From positions 101,065-142,352 of the forward strand of contig NZ_SJFN01000008.1 in assembly GCF_004328075.1 (NCBI RefSeq): a stretch of DNA of 41,288 nt, written 5' to 3'. The notes under the pieces were generated by a model. It was not told the origin of the DNA, searched no databases, and worked only from the letters and a program-made list of their open reading frames with translations. The position numbers and the translations under genes were made by a program. This stretch comes from Siculibacillus lacustris. GTDB lineage: Bacteria; Pseudomonadota; Alphaproteobacteria; Rhizobiales; Ancalomicrobiaceae. Positions 36,079 through 41,288 of this stretch are shown in pieces. Every line of letters begins with the position of its first letter. Positions within the stretch are counted from its first letter, which is position 1.

Positions 36079-36987
36079 TCAGTAATAGCCGCGCGGGAAC
36101 CAGCGTTGGTAGAGTTCGGTCAGCCGGCCGTCTTCGCCGAGCTTCTGCAGCGCGTAGTCGACGCTCTGTTTGAGACGGCGGTTGCCCTTGGCGACGGCGA
36201 TCCGCAGGCCCTCGCCGAAATAGCCGCTCTCGGTCCAGGCCGCACCGCGGAAGTCGCAGCAGCCGCGACTCGCGGTGCCCGACAGCCAGAACGACAGCGA
36301 CAGCGCGTCGCCGAAATGCGCCTCGACCCGGCCGTCGCGCAGCGCGTCGCGCGCCGCGGTCTCGTCCGGATAGGCGGCGACCCGCGCCGCCGGGAAGGTC
36401 GCGAGCACGAAGGCCTCGTGCGCCGATCCCGAGACCACCGAGATCCACCGCCCGGCGAGCCCTTCCGGGGTCGCCGTCGCCGTCGCTCCGACCCGCACCA
36501 CGAAGCGCCCCGGGGTGGTCAGATAGGCATCGGAGGTGTCGAGCTTCGGCCGCAGCTCCGGCGTCACCTTGAGCCCGGCGATGATCGCGTCGCCGCGCTT
36601 GTCGCCGAGCGCCGCCACCAGATCGCCGAAGGGCCGCATCTGCAGGGTGCAGGTCGCCTCCAGCACCTCGCAGATCGACCGTGCCAATTCGACGTGGAAG
36701 CCGATCAGCCGCCCCTCGGAATCGAGGAAGGCGAAGGGCGGAAAATCGCCGGAGGTCAGGAAACGGATCGCGCCGACGTCGGCGGTCGGCTTCGGAACCC
36801 GGTTCTTGCGATCCCAGAAGGCCGGCGGCACCGCCCCCGCCGAATCCGCCGGGCGCACCACCGCGGGCGGCGGCGTCGTTCCGGTCTCGGCGGCGACGGC
36901 ACCGGCCGACGCGGCCGCCGTCAGCATCGCCACGGCCATCGCCCGGACGGCTTTGCGCGAGACAGAAACGGCGAAAGATGCAATCAT
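36079..36987 (-). CDS. Periplasmic solute-binding protein, family 3 (amino-acid type)
   Basis: The 302-residue protein has a signal peptide (about 1-34, ending AVAAE), a Pro-rich spacer, then a family 3 binding domain (IRFLTSGDFPPFAFLDSEG, LIGFHVELARSICE, GDAIIAGLKVTPELR). It ends with KLGEDGRLTELYQRWFP. Two Cys near residues 255 (GCCDF) and two in CEVLEATC could form disulphides. Such proteins usually deliver polar amino acids to ABC permeases, but no permease or ATPase gene is adjacent. It is therefore an orphan binding protein or a sensor component. Confidence 0.88.
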   Translation of the reverse strand: MIASFAVSVSRKAVRAMAVAMLTAAASAGAVAAETGTTPPPAVVRPADSAGAVPPAFWDRKNRVPKPTADVGAIRFLTSGDFPPFAFLDSEGRLIGFHVELARSICEVLEATCTLQMRPFGDLVAALGDKRGDAIIAGLKVTPELRPKLDTSDAYLTTPGRFVVRVGATATATPEGLAGRWISVVSGSAHEAFVLATFPAARVAAYPDETAARDALRDGRVEAHFGDALSLSFWLSGTASRGCCDFRGAAWTESGYFGEGLRIAVAKGNRRLKQSVDYALQKLGEDGRLTELYQRWFPRGYY

Positions 36988-37111
36988 GGCGAGTATCCGG
37001 TTGCGTGGGGCCACCCGTCGAGGAACGGCGACTCCCGCGCGCGACACTAGAACATGGTCCGGCGCCGTGGGAACGGCTTTCGCATGCCCGCGCGCCGATC
37101 GGGGGGCTTCG

Positions 37112-38875
37112 ATGGATCCGACCCGGGCCGCCCGCCGGCGGCAGACGGACGAGCGACGCCGTTCGGGGTTGCCGTCGCCCGGGATCGCGGATGGCGAGAC
37201 GCGACGGTGGCGCGCCGTCGCCGCCGATCTCGGCGTCGCCTTCTTCGCCGACCTCGCCCCCGAGCCGCTGCCCGCGGACGCCGAGCCGCCGCCGCCGGCG
37301 GTATTCGCGCGGGTCGATCGCCTGCTCGTCGCGCCCCCCGGCGGTGAGATCGTGCTGATCGCCGCTCCCGCCGAAGCCGCGCGGGCCGCGACCCGCGCCC
37401 ATCTCGCTGCGCGTCCCGGCTTGCGCGCGCGCTTCGCCGTCGCCGCGCCCCGCGTCCTGCGCCGCGCCCTGATCGCCCGCTTCGCCCTCGCCCTGGCACG
37501 CCGGGCGGTGAATGCGGTCCGCGACCACGATCCCGTCCTGTCGGCGGCGTCCCGCTGCGAGCCCTGGCAGATCGCCCTGGTGGCGGCGGTCGGCCTCGCC
37601 TGGATCGCCGCCGCCGCCTCGCTCTCCGACACCCTGGTGGTGGCCTGGACGGCGCTGTTCCTGCTGCTCGGCTTCGCGCGGGCGGCGATCGCCGATTCCG
37701 TCCCCCTGGTCGTCCCGCCGCCGGCGCTCGCCGACGCCGAACTACCCCACTTCGCGGTGTTGGTGCCGATCCACGACGAGGCGCCGGTGGTCGCCGATCT
37801 GGTCGCGGCGCTGGGCCGCCTCGACTATCCCGCCGATCGCCTCGCGGTGCGCCTGGTGGTCGAGGCCGACGACGCCGCCACCCTGGCGGCGGCCGAAGCG
37901 GCGGTCGCCGACACGGCGATCGAGACGATCCGGGTGCCGCCGTCGCAACCGCGCACCAAACCCAAGGCGCTCGACTTCGCGCTCGCCACCGTCGATGCCG
38001 ATCTGGTCTGCGTCTACGACGCCGAGGATCGGCCCGACCCCGACCAACTGCGCCGCGCCGCCGCCGCCTTCAGCGCCGGTCCGCCCGATCTCGCGGTGGT
38101 CCAGGCGGCGCTGGAGATCGACCATGTCGAGGCCGATCGCACCTGGTTGGTGCGCCAGTTCGAGATCGAGTACGCCATGCTGTTCCACGGCCTGTTGCCC
38201 TGGCTGGCGGCCAACGATCTGTTCCTGCCGCTCGGCGGCACCTCGAACCATTTTCGCCGCGACTCCCTGGTGGCGGTCGGCGGCTGGGATCCGCACAACG
38301 TCACCGAGGATGCCGACGTCGCCGTGCGCCTCGCCCGCGCCGGCTGGCGGCTCGGGGTGGTCGACTCGGTCACCGGCGAGGAGGCGCCGGCCGACCCCCG
38401 CGGCTGGCTCGCCCAGCGGGTGCGCTGGCAGAAGGGTTGGATGCAGACCTGGCTGGTGCACATGCGCCGGCCGCGGCGGCTCCACCGCGAACTCGGGTGG
38501 CGCCGGGCGGTGGTGTTTCATCTGGTGATCGGCGGTCAACTGGCCTCGGCCTTCGTCTTTCTGCCGAGCGTGGTGTTGATCGGCCTTCATCTCTGCGGCG
38601 TGCTGCCTTTCCTCGACGATCGCGACTTCGTCGACGACCTCGTCCTGGTCGGCAGCCTCACCGCCCACGCCATGGGGCTCGCCGGTGGCATCGCCTTGGC
38701 CAACGAGGTCGGCCGCCGCTCGGACCGCCCGCCGCGGCTGCGCGATCTCCTGACCATGCCGGTCTATTGGGCGCTGATCTCGTTGGCCGCCCATCGCGCG
38801 CTGATCGAACTGATCGTCGCGCCGCATCGCTGGAACAAGACCTCCCACGGCCACGTCGCCCGCCGCCGGCGGTGA
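37112..38875 (+). CDS. Membrane glycosyltransferase family 2 with GspE-N-like N-terminal domain (XagB-like)
   Basis: The 587-residue protein has an N-terminal region (about 25-140) resembling the GspE/T2SS N-terminal domain found in XagB-type transferases. Two membrane helices follow (about 150-195). A cellulose-synthase-like GT2 domain is next, with VEADD, YDAEDRPDPDQL (nucleotide-sugar Asp), TEDADVAVRL (catalytic base region) and QRVRWQKGW. Three C-terminal helices complete it. It should polymerise or export a polysaccharide from a UDP-sugar at the inner membrane. The start at 37112 has gggggg upstream. No other polysaccharide gene is adjacent. Confidence 0.87.
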   Translation: MDPTRAARRRQTDERRRSGLPSPGIADGETRRWRAVAADLGVAFFADLAPEPLPADAEPPPPAVFARVDRLLVAPPGGEIVLIAAPAEAARAATRAHLAARPGLRARFAVAAPRVLRRALIARFALALARRAVNAVRDHDPVLSAASRCEPWQIALVAAVGLAWIAAAASLSDTLVVAWTALFLLLGFARAAIADSVPLVVPPPALADAELPHFAVLVPIHDEAPVVADLVAALGRLDYPADRLAVRLVVEADDAATLAAAEAAVADTAIETIRVPPSQPRTKPKALDFALATVDADLVCVYDAEDRPDPDQLRRAAAAFSAGPPDLAVVQAALEIDHVEADRTWLVRQFEIEYAMLFHGLLPWLAANDLFLPLGGTSNHFRRDSLVAVGGWDPHNVTEDADVAVRLARAGWRLGVVDSVTGEEAPADPRGWLAQRVRWQKGWMQTWLVHMRRPRRLHRELGWRRAVVFHLVIGGQLASAFVFLPSVVLIGLHLCGVLPFLDDRDFVDDLVLVGSLTAHAMGLAGGIALANEVGRRSDRPPRLRDLLTMPVYWALISLAAHRALIELIVAPHRWNKTSHGHVARRRR

Positions 38876-39003
38876 GCGGGTGAGGTGGGCGCCGGGGAAG
38901 GCCAGGGAAGGGTTGCAGCCACGGCCGCGGCGAGGGTGCCGGTGGGGAGGGGGCGGGGAAGTGCGAGCAGGGGAGGCGGGGATGGATCGGGGGCGGTCGC
39001 AGC

Positions 39004-39051
39004 GCCGACGGCCACGCCGACTTCGCCGACGGCCACGCCGACTTCGCCGAC
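39004..39051. repeat. 21-bp tandem repeat between the glycosyltransferase and tRNA-Gly
   Basis: The 374-bp gap 38876-39249 has no credible gene. It contains two perfect copies of a 21-base unit starting gccgacggccacgcc (39004-39024 and 39025-39045) and the first six bases of a third. The copy number is too low to suggest a function. Confidence 0.7.
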
Positions 39052-39249
39052 GCGGCCGGTGGCGACACTGGCCCGGACGGTGGTCGCTGCCCCGTCCCCC
39101 GGTCGCCGGCGCACACGGCGATTGCCGCCCTGACGGCTATTCGCAGCGCCCGCGGCGATCGCCACACCGGGCCCCGATCGTTCCGGGCGACGGAGGCACC
39201 GCCCCTCTTGCGCGACGCGGGTCGAGGAGTCTATGTGTGGGGCGCTCGA

Positions 39250-39324
39250 GCGGGCGTAGTTCAGAGGTAGAACGTCAGCTTCCCAAGCTGAATGTCGTGG
39301 GTTCGATTCCCATCGCCCGCTCCA
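39250..39324 (+). tRNA. tRNA-Gly (anticodon CCC)
   Basis: The acceptor stem gcgggcg (39250-39256) pairs fully with cgcccgc (39314-39320). The D-arm is gttcagaggtagaac, and the anticodon arm is tcagc-ttcccaa-gctga with anticodon CCC. The T-arm is gtggg-ttcgatt-cccat. The discriminator T at 39321 is followed by an encoded CCA (39322-39324). It reads GGG codons. AT-rich sequence begins directly after it, and tRNA 3' ends are common integration sites for mobile elements. Confidence 0.96.
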
Positions 39325-39608
39325 GCCCATCCCATCGAAATTATTTTATTTTTGGATTTGACCTCGATCGCTGATCGGGACCTCTTTCGGTCTGGGTCAC
39401 CAATAGGTCGCCAAACAGAGCGATTTCACACGCGCCGAGGCTCGGCTCTGTTCCCGCGAATATGGCGCGTCAGAGGCCCATCCCCCTCGTTGGTCGCTAC
39501 CCCCTCCGAGAATACCCCTTTCCCTTGGCAATCCATTCCACGCCACGAAGTCCAGGAGCGTTTCTCCCCTCTTTCCGGAGTACCCTTTTTCTCCCTTATG
39601 GGAATTGG

Positions 39609-39710
39609 GTCGTCCAAGTCGTCCAAGGTCACCTATCATAAATTTTTTCAATGAGTTGAGCGGACGGCTCGGTGGTGAAAAGTCGTCCACGGGTCGACCA
39701 GGGTCGTCCA
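39609..39710. repeat. Iteron-like GTCGTCCA repeats around an AT-rich core
   Basis: The gap 39325-39984 has no supported gene. GTCGTCCA occurs at 39609-39616, 39618-39625, 39682-39689 and 39703-39710, with a one-base variant GTCGACCA at 39693-39700. Between the two groups lies an AT-rich stretch (about 39630-39660, including cataaattttttcaatg). Repeats flanking an AT-rich segment beside a primase gene resemble a replication origin of a plasmid or integrative element. An imperfect direct repeat (ccgagaatacccctttccc and ccggagtacccttttt) is nearby in 39500-39600. Confidence 0.4.
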
Positions 39711-39984
39711 CTCCCCCGACGCTGGGGTGACGTGGGGAAAGCAATTGAAGCCGTTATCTTTCTGAACTGTCGGAAGTTCTTGCCGCCGGCAGAAAAAATT
39801 CTGCGCGTGGGATCCCAACCGGTAACGGGCCCCTGTCGGCTCAAGGATTTAAACCCCCTCCCCCCTGCGGGACGAGGCGGTCGCACCAGTCGAGTGCCCT
39901 GAACGACGACCACCGCCATCCCCTTCATGGTCAGGGTTCAGCGGTGGTGCCACTCAGGAAGACGGGGGGCGGGGCGAAGGCGGG

Positions 39985-41040
39985 TCAGGCGCCGACGGCC
40001 GGCGCAATCGAGATGGTGCGTGTTCCCGAGTGCTTTCGATCGACGCGGAACCCCTGCTGCCGGAGCAGGGGTGCAACGCGGTCGACGCGACTGCCGAGGG
40101 AGTTCGATGTCTGAGGCCAGAGCCTCAGCCGCCGCGACGCATCGGAGGCGCGGAGGTTGAGCGCGGCGAGTAGCTCTGTCGGGGTGCCGTTCCATCCCGA
40201 CGGGTATTCGGCGCGGACCATGTCGCGGATCGCCACGGCAATGGGATCGGCTTCGAACGTGGTCTCGGCGACGTCCGACAGGTTCTCCGCATAGGCGGCG
40301 AGGAACGCTCCATGTTCGAAGCCGAGAGCGGGTTCACAGGCCGTGGCGAAGCTGGCGAAGTCGGCCATTCGGGGCGACCGCGCCAGCTTCACCGAAGGCA
40401 GACGCCGCAGGCCGGTCGACAGGGCATCGAGCAGTGCGCCGAGAACACGCGGGGCGGTGGTTGCCCATGCTCCCCAGAACTCCGCCTCGGTTCGCCGCTC
40501 GTTGTCGGGGATCGGTCGCAACCGAACCGTCACGGCGCGCGAGGCGAGGTCAGGCCGATCGGTCAGGGACGGGATACCGTTGAGGATGATCGGCCTCATC
40601 GCCTGCATGACGCTCTCGTCGCGGTCGGTGTGGAGCATGCGGGAGGCGAAACCACCGCCGGTCGCGAGCCGGCAGAGCGCATCGCTCAACCAGTTCGGCA
40701 CGCTGGACAGGTTGTCCAGGGCGATGACGTGGGAGTTCACTGCGCCGACGACGAGGTCACGGTCATCCTTCGGCACGGCGCGGATGGGCGCGGCGTTGGG
40801 GTCGACCAGGCTTCGCACCAGGCGCGAGATCGTCGACTTGCCCGTTCCTTGTTCACCGGAGAACACGAGGACGGGATAGGGACCGAGCGCGCGGCCTCGC
40901 CCATGTCGCCGTTTGTGTGGAGGAACGCGGCAAGGGCGATGAGATCGCCACCCTTGTCGCCGGTCGAGAAGTCGCCCCAGCGACCGGTGCGCAAATTCAC
41001 CTTGAACGACCCGGGGCGGTGGTCGGTGCGGGTCGGATTG
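39985..41040 (-). pseudogene. Decayed integrative-element primase/ATPase gene
   Basis: The 3' part (stop at 39985, frame open from about 40890) encodes a P-loop ATPase. Walker A is GEQGTGKST, Walker B VIALDNLS, followed by GGGFASRMLHTDRDE, RPIILNGIPSL and a winged-helix-like C-terminus starting WNGTPTELLAAL. This is the helicase/primase-type protein of phages and integrative islands. Upstream, in another frame (about 41040-40887), is the end of a primase zinc-finger domain: NPTRTDHRPGSFKVNL, then GRWGDFSTGDKGGDLIALAA. The frames meet near 40888. Intact relatives have a long central region between these parts, so an internal deletion plus frameshift is likely. The 5' end is cut off by an IS256-type element. 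Confidence 0.75.
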
Positions 41041-41288
41041 GATCGTGTCCCGAGAGGTGGTGTAGCTGACCGGTGGCCAGCGGGCGCGCCGATATGGGCG
41101 GCGTCCTCAGGCCGCCATGTTCGGCAGGCCGAGGACGGCAGGATCATCGTCGATGGCGGCGATCGTTTCCAGCGTCATGTAGCGGGAGCGTTGGACGGCC
41201 CATTCGTCGTTCTGTTCGAGCAGGATCGCCCCGACCAACCGGACGATGGCATCTTCGTTGGGGAAGATGCCGACGACCTCGGTTCGGC
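41041..41288 (-). mobile_element. End of an IS256-family insertion sequence (partial)
   Basis: From the window edge to a stop at 41107 the minus strand encodes the last 60 residues of an IS256-family transposase: [20 protein letters not shown], then [20 protein letters not shown] and a short tail ending GLPNMAA. The phrase [16 protein letters not shown] is characteristic of the family. The non-coding end beyond the stop (41041-41106) probably includes the terminal inverted repeat, beginning near gatcgtgtcccgag at 41041, since recognisable primase sequence resumes at once on the other side. The rest of the element is outside the window. Confidence 0.8.

Noticed and set aside
39001-39051. 21-bp repeats as a CRISPR array
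   Set aside because: The units are directly adjacent with no spacers and only two full copies; no cas genes.
38764-39330. Long minus-strand ORF starting MGWSGRWESNPRHSAWEAD
   Set aside because: Its start is the antisense of the tRNA-Gly gene, a well-known false translation, and the rest is repeat and shadow of the glycosyltransferase gene.
39397-39744. Minus-strand ORF of 115 codons in the island edge
   Set aside because: It spans the iteron-like repeats and shows no domain, signal or codon bias; probably non-coding.
39629-39928. Minus-strand ORF with GGRGFKSLSRQ, and a possible tRNA T-arm near 39840-39860
   Set aside because: The T-arm-like sequence has wobble and mismatched pairs and no acceptor or anticodon stem. 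The ORF has no ribosome site or recognisable domain. At most it is a degenerate tRNA fragment.

Overview
The window is GC-rich chromosomal DNA, about 70% GC by eye, from an alphaproteobacterium, most likely order Hyphomicrobiales (Rhizobiales). The evidence is gcrA with a cluster of CcrM-type GANTC sites and a CtrA-like box, the order rpmH-rnpA-yidC-engB-argB, the Entner-Doudoroff pair zwf/edd, a transglutaminase-like cysteine peptidase and a DUF1127 protein. Family and genus cannot be fixed from the sequence alone.

Layout. 1-1368: 3'-truncated sensor histidine kinase on the minus strand. 1636-6181: a near-consensus promoter, then rpmH, an intrinsic terminator, rnpA-yidC-engB (membrane-protein and ribosome biogenesis) and argB. 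6171-13273: a GNAT acetyltransferase facing a run of plus-strand genes: HAD nucleotidase, dapD, DUF805, PaiB-like, TM2, dapE, a membrane protein and an NlpC/P60 peptidase. dapD and dapE supply lysine and meso-diaminopimelate for the wall. 13267-17450: ghrA-like reductase, def, uppP, periplasmic cysteine peptidase and a small DUF1127 gene. 17791-25989: chemoreceptor, then minus-strand zwf-edd-SMP-30 lactonase, a CDF metal exporter with an enlarged C-terminus, and a small secreted protein. 26015-30036: ppk2 divergent from phoR-phoU-phoB, a phosphate and polyphosphate module without pst transporter genes. 30127-34483: gcrA divergent from argD-argF, then hslO. 34493-38875: a frameshifted SIMPL-domain gene, an alpha/beta hydrolase, an orphan solute-binding protein and a GT2 glycosyltransferase. 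39250-41288: tRNA-Gly(CCC), then a compositionally different stretch with iteron-like repeats, a decayed integrative-element primase/ATPase gene and the end of an IS256-family element.

Most of the window is ordinary core genome. I did not find a clear new defence or biosynthetic system. The points most worth following are the cell-cycle control region between gcrA and argD, with an unexplained intrinsic terminator in the argD leader. Next come the phoR-phoU-phoB cluster with a three-repeat Pho box, the CDF transporter with three tandem C-terminal domains, and zwf-edd without pgl but with a coupled SMP-30 lactonase. The last two are the frameshifted SIMPL gene and the broken mobile element beyond the tRNA.
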